Under the pieces are notes generated by a model. The model had not been told where the DNA came from. It made no database searches and saw only the letters and a list, made by a program, of their open reading frames with translations. From Neoceratodus forsteri (taxonomy: Eukaryota > Chordata > Ceratodontiformes > Ceratodontidae): a DNA stretch of 64,000 bases. Position numbers and translations under genes: made by a program. The DNA is taken from contig CM057459.1 of assembly GCA_016271365.2 (NCBI GenBank), positions 822,363,501 to 822,427,500 on the forward strand. Reading direction: 5' to 3'. This document shows, piece after piece, positions 10,071-20,500 of the stretch (position 1 is the first letter of the stretch; each line of letters begins with the position of its first letter).

Positions 10071-11012
10071 TTGGCAGTGGGGTCTATCCCTATAGACCTC
10101 ATAAAGGCATTCAGCACCATCAACTATCAACTCCTACTCCAAAACCTCCTTTCTGTGGGCCTGTCGAGTGATGTGGGGACATGGTTTAACAGCTACCTCT
10201 CCTGCAGGACTCAATGCATTAAAATCAAAGGCATCCTATCAGAGCCAAGGGAACTGCGCCTGGGTGTCCCCCAAGAGTTCATTCTAGGGCCACTCCTCTT
10301 CAGTCTCTTTATTAACCCCTTACCTGCTGACTGCCCATCACACTTTGTGCTCTATGCAGATGATGCAGTAATCTCTGTCAAAGGGAAAAAACACATCTCG
10401 ATCTCCGCCGACCTGCAACTTAGCTTCCACAGGCTTGAAAAATGGTTCACGGAAAACAAGATCCTGCTCAGCTATAAAAAAAAAATAAGAGTACACTCTT
10501 CTCTGTACAGCAGAACAAGAAGAAGTTCGGGCCACTGCAGATTCAGAATCTCAAAGGTGACACTCTGGAGCAGGCTAGCTCCTTTAAATATCTGGGAGTT
10601 CATCTTGATGACACCTATCATTTGGAGCATATGTTGTCCAGGTTGTAAAAACCACGAATGCAATACTGGGTGTCCTCTTTTGTCACCGGCACTCAATGAC
10701 TCCGGAAGCCCTGAAACTGGACAAAAGTTGCTCAGTCTTGTCTACCATAGACTATGGTCTTGTTATCTATGGGGCTGGCTCCAACACTGTCCTCAACGGG
10801 TGAAAACTCTACTTAACAAGGCTTGTCACCTAGTTCTTGGGGTGGATCACTGGACGCATACCTGTTCCCTCTATCAAGAGACAGGATGGCTCCATCTTCA
10901 CCACCGGATTGTCTGCCAGACATGTCTACTTGCAAAGAAGTCCTTGCTAGAACTTACCACTAGATCTACCTCCAGCCTATTCATAACTGCTCAGTCTAAC
11001 ATTAGGACCTGA
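10071..11012 (+). pseudogene. LINE reverse transcriptase remnant (YADD box)
   Basis: A 313-codon frame covering the RT core. It shows PIDLIKAFSTINYQLLLQNL (block with the first catalytic Asp), WFNSYLSCRTQCIKI, GVPQEFILGPLLFSLFIN and FVLYADDAVISV (catalytic YADD near 10350). After an A-rich frameshift near 10480 the C-terminal part includes LLNKACHLVLGVD. GVPQE replaces the usual GVPQG. Catalytic residues persist but the reading frame is not continuous with the upstream parts, so the copy is dead. Confidence 0.85.
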
Positions 11013-11082
11013 AATGAGCATAAAGGTGGGCTAGTGGTGACATTTAAGAGAACAACTCAAGCACAGAGAACCCTTTCCTTCC

Positions 11083-11904
11083 ATGGACCAAAGTGGTTCA
11101 ACAAACTCCCTAAGGACCTCTTTGTTAGGAGTAAGATTAGCCAATTCAAACAAGGCCTACGTACACACCAGTTCCATGAGAATGTTTGTAAATGTCTTCT
11201 CAAACCATAACCTCTCTACCGCACAAGCTGTTGCAGTGCCCACAGGCTCTTATCCTAACTTCCCTTTTAGCCACTAGTATTACCTACTAATACGCCCCCT
11301 GCATCCACCATCCTCACCCTACTTTCTCCCAAATTCTTTCTTCGTATACCCAACTCCCCTTGAGCTACCTGCCCTAACTCACCCTTCCCACTCCTCATAT
11401 CTTTCCCTTCCCCTGCCTGCACCTAATCCCCTTTCCCTCTCTCTCCCCTCAACCCCAGTATACCACTAGCCTCTCCTCCCCATGAACCCCTTAGACTCCT
11501 ACACTTTGACTTGACAAAGCCTCCTCTGGCTATTCCACTCTACCTTGCACCAACTGAGCCATCTCTGGTGGCCCTAACAACTGAGCAAGTCTCATCCATG
11601 TATATCTTGCTATACTGTGCACTTATTCTGATAAGGCCATACTTCTCATCCTGCTTCTGTATTTTTATAGCACTCTCCTTATGCATTCTCTACTGATTTA
11701 GTAATGTGGGGACCTAGGAGCCCTGGACTAAGACTGACCACTACAACTAATGCTTAACCTTGGACTATTGTAAATTGCATCACCTATGTACTTGTAATCT
11801 TTGCAACCCTTTGTAACCTATGTGTTGTCTGTTCTTGTCTTATGTAACTGTATGACCTGGAACTTTTGTAAATGAGTCTCAGACTCAAAGGTATTAATTC
11901 CAAT
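11083..11904 (+). other. 3' end of the Rex1/L2-like LINE
   Basis: A short frame at the start still encodes WFNKLPKDLFVRS-type residues in shifted frames, the typical last residues of jockey-superfamily ORF2. A C-rich 3' UTR (about 11280-11520) follows, then AT-rich sequence up to the TAAA-type tail. No independent gene is seen. Confidence 0.5.
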
Positions 11905-11939
11905 CTTAAATAAATAAATAAATATATATGGCCCCTCAG

Positions 11940-12437
11940 ATCAGGAGGGTGAATTTTTTGAGGGAGATCACAGAGCTTGTCGCTGGCGTGGAGTTGGAGT
12001 ACCACAGATGGTTAATCTTGAGGAACTTCAATGCCTAGGATGACGACGAGCTCTCATCATTTGGATGTGATCTCCTTAGGACCATGGAGGCATTGGGCCT
12101 GTTGCAAAATGTTACCTCAGTGACCCACTTGCACAGCCACACACTGGACTTGGTGTTTGCATTAGACCTTGAGGCCACTGACCTTGGAGTAGATCTGGTA
12201 GCTTGGATGGATCATAGCACCATGAGGTTCAGCTTTGGGCCCCTCCCAAAGATTCTACCATTGTGGAGATGGTCAGGTACTGACTTTATGAGGATTGTCC
12301 CAAAAAGAGGACTATCGGCGATGGTGGGCATACCAAGTGTGGAGGCTGCATGTGCAATTGGAACAGAGGAGGCAGTAGTGGCCTATAATAGGGCCATTGT
12401 TGCAGCCTTTGATTCAATCACACCCATTCATGTCTGA
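11940..12437 (+). pseudogene. L2 endonuclease C-terminal remnant
   Basis: Residues around 11970-12040 read in broken frames as a GDFNAH-like strand (LRNFNA). The frame at 12084-12437 gives ALGLLQNVTSVTHLHSHTLDLVF, the substrate-binding and SDH end of the APE endonuclease, followed by WMDHSTMRFSF. Family role: DNA nicking for target-primed reverse transcription. The N-terminal catalytic half is absent because the element is 5'-truncated. Confidence 0.75.
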
Positions 12438-12957
12438 CCCTTTTCTACTCATCGGAGATCTCCCTAGTTTGAAAGGGAACTAAGGATTGGAGGTTAGAGA
12501 GATATTGGAGGAGTTCTGGCCTGATGGAGGGCAAATTGGTCCTGAGGTCCCACTATCAGGACTATCAGGGGGCAATATCCGAAAAGAAGGCAGATTTTTT
12601 TGTCAAGGGAGATTGCTACAGCAAGGAGCAGACCCGCTCAACTCTTCCACATGGTAGTTGGGCTTCTACATCTGGCCATTGTTGCAGCCTTTGATTCAAT
12701 CACACCCATTCATGTCTGACCCTTTTCTACTCATCGGAGATCTCCCTAGTTTGAAAGGGAACTAAGGATTGGAGGTTAGAGAGATATTGGAGGAGTTCTG
12801 GCCTGATGGAGGGCAAATTGGTCCTGAGGTCCCACTATCAGGACTATCAGGGGGCAATATCCGAAAAGAAGGCAGATTTTTTTGTCAAGGGAGATTGCTA
12901 CAGCAAGGAGCAGACCCGCTCAACTCTTCCACATGGTAGTTGGGCTTCTACATCTGG
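12394..12957 (+). repeat. Exact 282-bp tandem duplication within the L2
   Basis: The segment from CCATTGTTGCAGCCTTTG (12394) to CTTCTACATCTGG (12675) is immediately repeated from 12676 to 12957. I compared the two copies base by base and saw no difference, including the run of seven T. The surrounding L2 is heavily decayed, so identity implies a recent duplication or an assembly artefact. Confidence 0.9.
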
Positions 12958-13921
12958 CCTGTCTCAGTGTGGGAGGAGCAGGTTCAAGCACAAGGTGCAA
13001 AGAGTTTGCTCTGTTTTTTGTCGACAAAGTGTCCTCTATCAGAGCTGAGATCTCCTCCAGCATCACTCATAGCGATTGCTGGGTTCACCCTGAGACATGC
13101 CACAGCACTCCTTCTGAGTGGGCTGAGTTTAACCCAGTTGGGGTGAAGGAGGTGGTGGAAGTTGTCTGGAGGCTGCAACCAACACATTGTGATCTGGACC
13201 CAGGTCCAACCCAACTTTTGGTCAGATGTTTGGATCTGATTGAACCTGTTGTGGCTGAGATCATCTGGAGTTCCTTGAAGAGTGGGGTCTTTTCATTGGC
13301 CTTGAAAGAGTCCCTTATTAGACCTCTACTAAAGAAACCCTCGTCTGACCCAGACTGTCTTGACAACTGTGGACCGGTCTCTAACCTTCTGTTTTAGGGA
13401 AGGTTATAGAAAAAGTGGTGGCCATTCAGCTCGAAGAATAACTTGCCTCGTCCTCCACCTATGAGATCTTACAATCTGGGTTTAGGACTGGGCATAATAC
13501 AGTGACTGCTTTGGTAAAGGTGCTTAATGATCGCCTTATAGCGAGAGACAGGAGAACGTGTACCATCCTGATCCTCCTAGATCTCTCAGCGGTGTTTGAC
13601 ACAATGGACCATGAGGTGCTGCTTGACCAACTGTGGTACTGGTGTGGTCTATCCGCAAATGTCATCAAATGGTTCAGGTCATACCTGACAGGCAGAGTGC
13701 AGAGGGTGGTGATGGGGTTAGCCTCATCTAGCCCAAACCATTTGACTTGTGGAATTCCGCAGGGATCTGTCTTGTCGCCTTTGTTGTTTACAGTGTACAT
13801 GCTACCATTGGGAGACATTAGCAGGTGGTATGGGCTGGGTTTTCACTGCTATGCAGATGATACCCAGCTATACATGTCCTGTGCACCAGGCAACCAGATG
13901 ACGGGCACCTACTGTATTTAA
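12882..13921 (+). pseudogene. L2 linker and reverse transcriptase remnant (YADD box)
   Basis: The frame at 12882-13397 covers the linker and first RT blocks: FFVDKVSSIRAEI, DLDPGPTQLLVRCLDLIEPVV and SLIRPLLKKPSSDP. The frame at 13502-13921 has TALVKVLNDRLIA, ILLDLSAVFDTMDHEVLLDQL (first catalytic Asp), WFRSYLTGRVQRV, CGIPQGSVLSPLLFTVYMLPLG and HCYADDTQLYMSC (YADD near 13855). These are the standard L2 RT blocks in the right order. A break near 13398-13500 and a stop after 13921 disable the frame. Confidence 0.88.
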
Positions 13922-14122
13922 CAACTGCCTAGAACAGATCCAGACTTGGATGGCTGGCTAAAACTCAACTCAGACATGACTGAGGTGCGGGTGGTGGATC
14001 TGGGTCATCGTGGTGGGGAGGGAAGTTTGTGGGATCCCCCAGGTCTTGTACTGGGGTGATACCACTTATCCCATCCATACAGGTGAAGGATCTGGGTGTG
14101 ATCCTCATTGATGGCCTGACAT

Positions 14123-14663
14123 TTGATGCTCAGGTGTCGGTTGTCATTGAGTGGATTTTACCATCTGAGGAACATTGCCCAGATCCAGAACCTGTTACCA
14201 CCTGAGGACCTGACCTCACTGGTACATGCTTTCATCACGTCCAGGCTGGATTACTGTAATGCCCATTACCTAGGACTATCTGAGGGCAACCTCTGCTGGC
14301 TGCAACTGGTGCAGAATGTAGCAGCAATTTTATTGACAGGCGCATAAATGTGTGATCATATTACGCCTGTCCTCTACGAACTGCACTGGTTGCCAGTTAG
14401 GTGGAGGATTGCCTTCAAGTTCAGATTACCGACTTATAAGGCCCTACAAGAAAGGGGAACAGTCTACCTGCAAGATCTCCTTGTGCCTCATTGGCCATCC
14501 CAGGCTCTCCATTCCACTGAGGGTTGCCTCCTTACTGTCCCCAGGGTTAGGTTGTGACATTCTGGTGATCGAGTATTTTCAGTGGCCACACCTACCCTGT
14601 GGAACTCTTTGCCTAAACAACTGCAGAACTCACCCTCAGTGGAAATCTTTAAAAAGGGACTAA
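14123..14663 (+). pseudogene. L2 ORF2 C-terminal domain remnant
   Basis: The frame at 14123-14347 reads FYHLRNIAQIQNLLPPEDLTSLVHAFITSRLDYCNAHYLG, the conserved L2 thumb segment (in the family usually HLRNIAKIR and SRLDYCN). The frame at 14348-14557 continues with HITPVLYELHWLPVRWRIAFKF, the HWLPV motif that closes L2 ORF2p. A single stop separates them. This is strong evidence for the L2 assignment. Confidence 0.88.
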
Positions 14664-14879
14664 AAATGTTTTTGATTTAACATGGCTTTTAATGGATAAA
14701 TATTTTGATTATCGCTCACTGTATGGATAGATAATTTTTATGTATATTGTTGCTTGCTCCAGCTGGTTTGTTAAATTGTTTTATTTGTTGTATTGTGTTT
14801 TAATTGTGAACTGTGGTTTGTAAAGCGCTGTGAGTGTCCCAAATGTGGCGCTATAAAAATAAAGTATCTATCTATTTTT

Positions 14880-15127
14880 CCTTCTTTTGGATAGTTGGTG
14901 ATTATTGCTTCTTTGAGGGTGTCCAGCAGTTCTCCTTTCCCTCATGATTCTGTAAACATCTTCAACACTGGGGATGATACCTCTTTCTGTACCATTCTAT
15001 AGAAGTCTGTTGGGAACCCATCACTTCCTGATGCTTTCAGCAGTGCCATGCTCTGGATGGCCTTGCCGGGCTCATCTTCTGGGAGGGAGGAATCCAAGGC
15101 CTGCTTTTGGCTCTCAGACAGTCTTGG
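14880..15127 (-). pseudogene. L1 ORF2: start of RT domain
   Basis: The minus-strand translation (broken frames) gives LPRLSESQKQALDSSLPEDE followed by PGKAIQSMALLKASGSDGFP and TDFYRMVQKE, then KGELLDTLKEAIITNYPKEG. This is the L1 RT block 0-1 region, in the family usually SGxDGFPxEFYK and GxLPxSWxxAxIxLIPK. The next block, containing YRPISL, is found only at 6790 on the other side of the insert. That shows the break. Confidence 0.85.
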
Positions 15128-15335
15128 CAGTCATAGTCCTTCCATGTAATGTATCCTGGATTCATGATAGTAAACTATATAAACTATGTAATCTACATTA
15201 CTGTAAATTACTCGTACTTGTGCCACTAAGTGGCTCAGGTCGTGACTGAAAACTGTCCCTAGGATCAGTTCACTTACCCAGTCACCAAATAAATAAATTA
15301 ATTAATAAATCAATTAATAAAATAAAATAAATGAA
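15128..15335 (+). mobile_element. Small LINE/SINE 3' fragment inserted in the L1
   Basis: L1 coding is interrupted here. On the right side L1 residues FYQSLYASHTKWDREKF end at about 15336. On the left LPRLSESQKQ resumes at about 15127. The inserted block ends on the plus strand with a decayed A-rich tail of AAATAAATAAATTAATTAATAAAT type (15283-15334). It is too short to classify. Confidence 0.6.
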
Positions 15336-16656
15336 GGCCCTGAATTTTTCTCGGTCCCACTTGGTGTGGGATGCATACAGGCTTTGATAGAAGTCTTTTA
15401 TGACCTCATTGATTTCTTTCTGGCCCTACACTGCTTGTTCTTGTTTAATTTTAAGCTGGTGGATGTGTCTATCTGTTTGTCTTTTTTTAAAACTATATTT
15501 AAGCAGCTTTCCTGCCTTTTCCCCCTCCGCCCAGTATTTATGCTGAGTTCTTCTGATGTGCAGCCCTGTCTGTCTCGTTACTAAAGTATTTAGTTGTATT
15601 CTGAGGATCTTTAATTCTGAAATCAATTTAGGGTATTCAACCTATGTGGGTCACTCTTATACACTGCCTCTCTTTCTAGGAGTTGCTTTTCTAGAATGGC
15701 TACTTCCTTTTCCCTCTGTTTCCACCTATCTGCAGCAAAGCATACTTACTTGGCCCCTTACAGTGGCCTTGTATGCTTCCCGAGTCATGGCTGCTGAGGA
15801 TGCACTTTGGGGATTTAGACTGAAGAATTTAGAAGTTTATTCCTGAATGTAGTTATCAAATTCATAGTCCTGCAGAAGCAGTGGGACTAACCTCCAGCAC
15901 ACAGATTTATTTTTTTGTATTGGGCTCTATTGTTAAATTCATTACCACCGGGGTATGGTCCGACAGGTATATGAGTGCTATGTGTATGTCTCCTATTAGT
16001 GTGGTCAGTTGCTCAGAGATAAGCCAGTAGTTTATCCTACTGGCCATAGCTCTGGCTGATGAAAAGTAAGTATAGTCCTTGTCTGCTGGATGTTGCAGTC
16101 TCCATATATTGGAGAGTTGGTGCAATGTAGGCAGCTCTGTAAGGGCCCAAAGTGAGTCTGTGTGGAGTTCCTGTTTTGCATTGGCCCTGTCTAGCAGGTA
16201 GTCCTTTGCCAAGTTACAGCCATACCCTAGCAATATTCCTGGGTTGTCCTGCACTAGGTCTAGTATTTTTTGGAAGGCAGAGTGAAAGAATTCCGGGGGT
16301 TCCTTGTTTGGTGCATAAATGCTAATTAGTAACACTGGCCCCAGTGGGGTTGATATTTTGACCATTACCCACCGGCCTTCTTTTTCAGCTGCATGTTGGA
16401 TGTATTTCCAATTAAGTTGTTTATGTAGGAGTATGGATACTCCTCTATTGGCCTTCCCTGAGGTACTATGATATTCCCAGCCCACTCATTCTCTAGTGCG
16501 TTTCTGGGACTCCTTGATGTTAAGTTTGGTCTCCTGTAAGAATGCAATCTGGCTTTTAAGGCTCTTCAGCCTGGCTAATATCTGTTTGTGTTTTATAGGC
16601 GAGTTCAACCCTTTTACAGTCCAGGAGGTCAAAATCACATTGTTTGTCCTATCCAT
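15336..16656 (-). pseudogene. L1 ORF2 N-terminus: APE endonuclease and linker
   Basis: The ATG at 16656 (minus strand) opens MDRTNNVILTSWTVKGLNSP, the classic L1 ORF2 start (SWNVxGLNSP). After IAFLQETKLN (catalytic Glu block) a frame change leads to 16485-15907, a 192-codon frame. It shows HSTSGKANRGVSILLHKQL, VLLISIYAPNK, LGYGCNLAKD (equivalent of GDFN, here degraded) and YLSDHTPVVMNL (SDH block). The linker continues to FYQSLYASHTKWD near 15340. Frameshifts and the altered GDFN block indicate an inactive copy. Confidence 0.88.
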
Positions 16657-18230
16657 TATGTTAACCCAGTGATAGTTTCCTTTTATGGGAGTTTACTGTC
16701 TTCACCCTTTCCCCTCCTTCTGGTCTCTGACTAGCTCCATATGTGTCCCGTATTTGTTTTCTCAGCTGCGCATGTTTCATTATCTTCCCCACATTGCTAC
16801 AGTATCTGTTCTCTTATGTACTGTACCATCACTCTAGTCCCTACCATGCTCGCTCGATCTAACTCCTGTAACCTTTACATACAGTATTTGTTCTGAGAGC
16901 TGTTAACCCAACATTTGGCTTTCCCTACGGTCCAGACTAAGTGCTGGCCCTATTCCATTTTGTAGCTTGCAGTCTACAGTACCCCAATATAGAGAGCAGT
17001 ATAAATTTAAACATTTCTGTGACAACTCTCTTTAGGGGACCTTAAACATTCCTAAAACACTTCCATTTTCTTTGTTTTGAGGATGAGTTCCTTTGTTGCA
17101 TCTGAGTCCCCCTTTCCCTCTGGAGCAATCAATGATCCCAGAGCTCACCTCGGGGGGGTGGGGGTATTTCTTTCCTATCCCACAGCTGAGGCATATACAT
17201 TTCTTTAACTGTTAACATACTCCGTTTTCACCTTATTCTTCCATTCTCAGGTTTCCCCAACTGAGCTCCTTCTCCTTGTATTGCCCAGGTCTGTTTCCCC
17301 GGAGCTCTTTTTGTCCCAATTCTGGGCTTATATGTGGGGTCTCGAGGCATACTTCATCAGTACCTGCTTGAGAAGGAAGGGTACTGGCAGCTTACCCCCT
17401 CTAACATGGGGGAGTCTAAATGTGTCATTAACAATTGATGCTAAAACTAACAATTCCTTAACTAAAAACAAGCTTTGCAGCCATGGGTTGTGCGAGGGGG
17501 AGCATTGGGGGTGATTTTCCCTATCCTATTGTCCATACCACTGTGCTGCCCCATCTTTTTTTGTTCCTGGGAGGGTGAAGCGCATTTGCTATTTGGTCTG
17601 TCCCTTAGTTACCATGCAGTGTCCTCGGGTATTTTGCGGAGGTCTGTGAGTTAGCTGCCACATCTGTCTCTGTATGTACTCCCTTCCCCTTCAGACTTCA
17701 GACTGTGGCTGTTGTATGCCTAAGGGTCTTTTTGGCTGTCCTAACTTCAATTTGCTGTTTATATCCTGGCGGGAGTTTTGGCGACCATTCCTGCCGACCA
17801 CTCCACCTTCTGTCTGGTCTGCGTAACATACTTTAATCTCAGGCCCCTTTATCCACTTTACTGCTAGTCACCTGTTACTCTCAGGCAGCAGCTGCTTTTG
17901 CCTCTTGGTTGGTATTAACTCCTGGATATCTTCTTTACCTTGGACTCCCATTCCATCCCCTTTCTTGATCTTTCTCACCCTTTTAACCTTTTGTACCACC
18001 CTTGATAACTAGTCTAGGGGGTTTCCTCATGGTGCGTCTCCCCTACTTCCCTTTCTCCACACCTTGTAACTTCTTCTGATTCCCTCCCTTAACCCCCGCT
18101 GCCAAAACATCATTTATAACTAGTACACTCTTTTTCTTATCTCTTATTGCTTTGGACCTTACTTGTGATTTGTTCTACATACACTTCTAGTCCCTGAACT
18201 TACTGCAGGTTAGGCCGGTGACACCAATTC
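16657..18230 (-). other. Unusually long stretch between L1 ORF1 and ORF2
   Basis: About 1.5 kb separates the end of recognisable ORF1 sequence (about 18240) and the ORF2 ATG (16656). It is pyrimidine-rich on the plus strand and has no long frame on the minus strand. It may be a long inter-ORF region, an extended ORF1 tail too decayed to read, or a further unrecognised insertion. Confidence 0.45.
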
Positions 18231-18239
18231 TTCTTTTCT

Positions 18240-19500
18240 TCAGGCCCTCTCATTTAAGACCTCCTTTGGCCTTGATGCAAGCAGTGGCAATGTGGTTCTT
18301 TGAGTGGCTTCCTCAATTGATTTGATGCAGTCCGCCCATTCTTTGAAAATCGGGGACTAGTCATTCTGGGATTCTGTCTCTACTACCGTCACTGTGCATT
18401 TGATCTCTTCTTCATTCAGCAGCTGTAAGTCTATAGGGATGAGGTCCCAAAGAGGCTTATACTTGTTTGAGACCACTACCGGTGTGAGCCCTGGGATACG
18501 CTTCCTGGATTGGAGAACTGATGCTGACTTTGAAGGCTCCTGGAACGTGCCCTTCGAGGTGGAGACATCTTCTTTGCAGGTGATTGTTTGCCTTTATTCT
18601 TTTGCCTCCCTCTCTGAATGTTTTGCCACCCTTCCTCCTCCTGACAGTCTGAAATCTCTCTCAGCATCTGTACCTCCTTGCCATTGAGTGCTGTATCCAT
18701 CAGTTGCAGTGCCGCTCCTCATGACATCGATGGGTGCTGTTGAGGAAAGTTACTTTCTGCCATAATTTCCTTCAAAAACTGCCCCACCTCATATGGAGAC
18801 TGAAATGTTATGTAGTTCCCCTGAAACTGCCCCCTTAACATTGCCGGGTACCTTAAGGAGACCAGTATATTCAATCTGTAGAGAGTTTGTTTTACTGCTG
18901 CATAGGCTCTCCTTTCCTTAGACAGTTCAAAGGAGTAGCCCTAGTAGAATTGTATTATGTGCCCTTCCCATTTCAACTCCTCCCTCTCTCTCGCTGTCTG
19001 GGCATAACATTTTTTTTAAGGTATCTTAAAAACTTACACAATATTGGTTTACAACGTTCTCCATTTTTGGGTCATGGTGCTGGGGGTGGTGGGCCTGCTC
19101 CAAGTCTGGTAGAGCCCCATTATTTAGCTGCAGTATCCTGGGGAGGACTGATCATAGGAAGTCTGTCATGTCTCTCCCTTCCACCCCCTTTGTCATCTCC
19201 ACAATTCAAATGTTTTTTCACCTGGCCCTGTTCTCCAGGTCGTCAACTTTGTGCAATAAATGTTGACTTTGTGTATGGTGTTCTCGTAGTTGTCCAAAGT
19301 GATCATGGAGCACTACTCCTTGCTTAGTTATATTTGCTTCCATGTTGCCAACCCTTGTGGTGAGTGCCCCCAGCTCAGTGTTGGTTTTTGCGGTTGTTAT
19401 TTTTAACTCTGCTGTGCTGTGTCCTCCAACACCGGCTCAACATTTGTGATATTTTTGCAAGTTCAGTGTCTACTGAGGAGGGTTGGTGGTGTGCCATCAT
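18240..19500 (-). pseudogene. L1 ORF1 remnant (coiled coil, RRM, C-terminal domain)
   Basis: The start is the ATG at 19500 (MMAHHQPSSVDTEL). Across frameshifts I read a coiled coil with LTTRVGNMEAN and LHKVDDLENRAR, then IVGMTKGVEGRDMTDFL and LPRILQLNNG. These are the L1 ORF1 RRM start (DLENRSRRNNIRIxGxPEG). The C-terminal domain shows LRYPAMLRGQFQGNYITF and SPYEVGQFLKEIM near 18860-18760. A basic, Ser/Arg-rich tail (18700-18476) follows, with a possible further tail to 18240. The family protein is a trimeric RNA chaperone that coats L1 RNA. Many stops make this copy inactive. Confidence 0.8.
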
Positions 19501-19849
19501 GACATTTCTGTCAGATAATACTTAGGTTGGTAGTCAGTCTACACTTTCTTTCTGCCATTTAAAATTCCGGCAGCTGCTTTTTGCTGGAAGGTAGGCCAAC
19601 GTTCAATGCCAACTGTCAGCTTGTAAATGATCATTTCTCCAGTTTCCCTTACTGGATCACTTCCAAAGAGGTGTCGATTGAAAACTCTCTTTTAGCTGTA
19701 CCTTTATCAACCCTTCTAGGTTAATTTAAATGCCTCATTCTGTTAGATGGGTAACGAAGACAGCTCCAGGGAATTTGTCCCAGTAAATTACACTGCCACC
19801 ATTTTGGATGACAAGCTGTCCCCCTAATTTTCAATAATTTGACTCTGCC

Positions 19850-20080
19850 CTTTCAACATAGACATTTTTCCACACCACCTCATAAAAGTGACATGCCATT
19901 GCAAAAATCCTGCATGACATGTGTTTTGACATTTTGGCCAATATACTATAAATGGCACATGTCATGTTTATAAGGCAAATTCTAAAACAAGTATCTTTAA
20001 AATTTGGGGGCAGAATTACAAAACTGTAAAAATTGTTTATAAGCAGCCAAAGTCTGGCATTGACAAATGCTTGTTTCCCT
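19850..20080. repeat. Possible diverged single copy of the 290-bp repeat unit
   Basis: The order CAACATAGACATTTTTCCACACC, ACCTCATAAAAGTGACA and CATGTGTTTTGACATTTTGGCC resembles the block CATTTTTCCACACCTCTTGATGAACAG in the array at 3666-4540. The similarity is short and by eye only. Confidence 0.4.
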
Positions 20081-20129
20081 GTTCTTGTTCGCTTCTTTCA
20101 CACAGAGGTTTGATTCCTGCACTACGCAC

Positions 20130-20330
20130 TCCCTTAATTTGGCCAACTGTTCCTCCACCCCAGGCACATCCCCCCTGCTAGGCAGTCTCTGAAGTATTCA
20201 GATTTTTTTTTAAATCTGCTCTCCTGAAGTCCAGGATCCTCATCCTTGGGTGGTTTGTCTCTGCTGCTATCCTTAGGATATTGATGATGTAGTTTAATGT
20301 AGTAAGACCACAGTTCAGTTTTGTTGGTTT
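20130..20330 (-). mobile_element. CR1 fragment
   Basis: The plus strand reads CTCTCCTGAAGTCCAGGATCCTC, matching the corresponding stretch of the minus-strand CR1 at about 44765-44785 (CCTCCTAAAGTCCAGTACCCTC). This is the linker coding for L-D-F-R-R-A. Flanking bases (GTAGTAAGACCACAGTT) also follow CR1 style. The piece is short and heavily diverged, with limits approximate. Confidence 0.6.
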
Positions 20331-20384
20331 CCAGAATCTGGACAATGATCTTTTGTTTTTGATATTAACAATTTATTTGCCTAG

Positions 20385-20500
20385 ATTAGCCAAGCTGTGA
20401 TACAGTATTCATACAACTGGGTAGACCAAAGCACTAAGAGGTTAATTACTTGCCCAAGGTCACACAAGGAGTATTTTACTCTATTTGGCTCTATTAAGAT
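20385..20500. repeat. MIR-like SINE fragment
   Basis: The segment GAGGTTAATTACTTGCCC followed by AAGGTCACACAAGGAG (about 20438-20472) closely resembles the conserved MIR motif (GAGGTTAAGTAACTTGCCCAAGGTCACACAG). Only this core is recognisable, so a related CORE-SINE is possible. Confidence 0.6.

Larger units (their letters stand above)
8121..11926 (+). mobile_element. Jockey-superfamily LINE (Rex1/L2-like), degenerate but nearly full length
   Basis: In order on the plus strand are a leader peptide motif, an APE-type endonuclease, a linker, RT with YADD and a C-terminal domain. The element ends in a TAAATAAATAAATAAATA tail at about 11905-11926. The 3' end has AAATGAGTCTCAGACTCAAAGG just before the tail, a short inverted repeat (GAGTCT/AGACTC) typical of LINE 3' ends recognised by their own RT. 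The clade (Rex1 versus L2-like) is inferred from overall style only. Confidence 0.75.
11927..14875 (+). mobile_element. L2-like LINE, 5'-truncated
   Basis: The element begins abruptly right after the tail of the preceding LINE, in the C-terminal part of the endonuclease, and runs through RT to an L2-type 3' end. That end shows TGTAAAGCGCTGTGAG and GGCGCTATAAAAATAAAGTA with a short ATCT-rich tail (14820-14875). The pair GCGCT and the AATAAA-like tail are characteristic of L2 and related clades. Its right end abuts resumed minus-strand L1 sequence at 14876, which marks the insertion boundary. An exact tandem duplication lies inside. Confidence 0.8.
14876..19820 (-). mobile_element. L1 LINE, 5' part (5' UTR, ORF1, ORF2 endonuclease and RT start)
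   Basis: This is the upstream portion of the minus-strand L1 whose 3' part is at 5090-6893. From right to left it holds a putative 5' UTR (about 19820-19501), ORF1 (from 19500), an unusually long inter-ORF stretch, ORF2 from an ATG at 16656 with the endonuclease, a small nested insertion at 15128-15335 and the RT N-terminus. Together the two parts give about 6.7 kb, consistent with a full-length L1. The right boundary is approximate. Confidence 0.8.
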
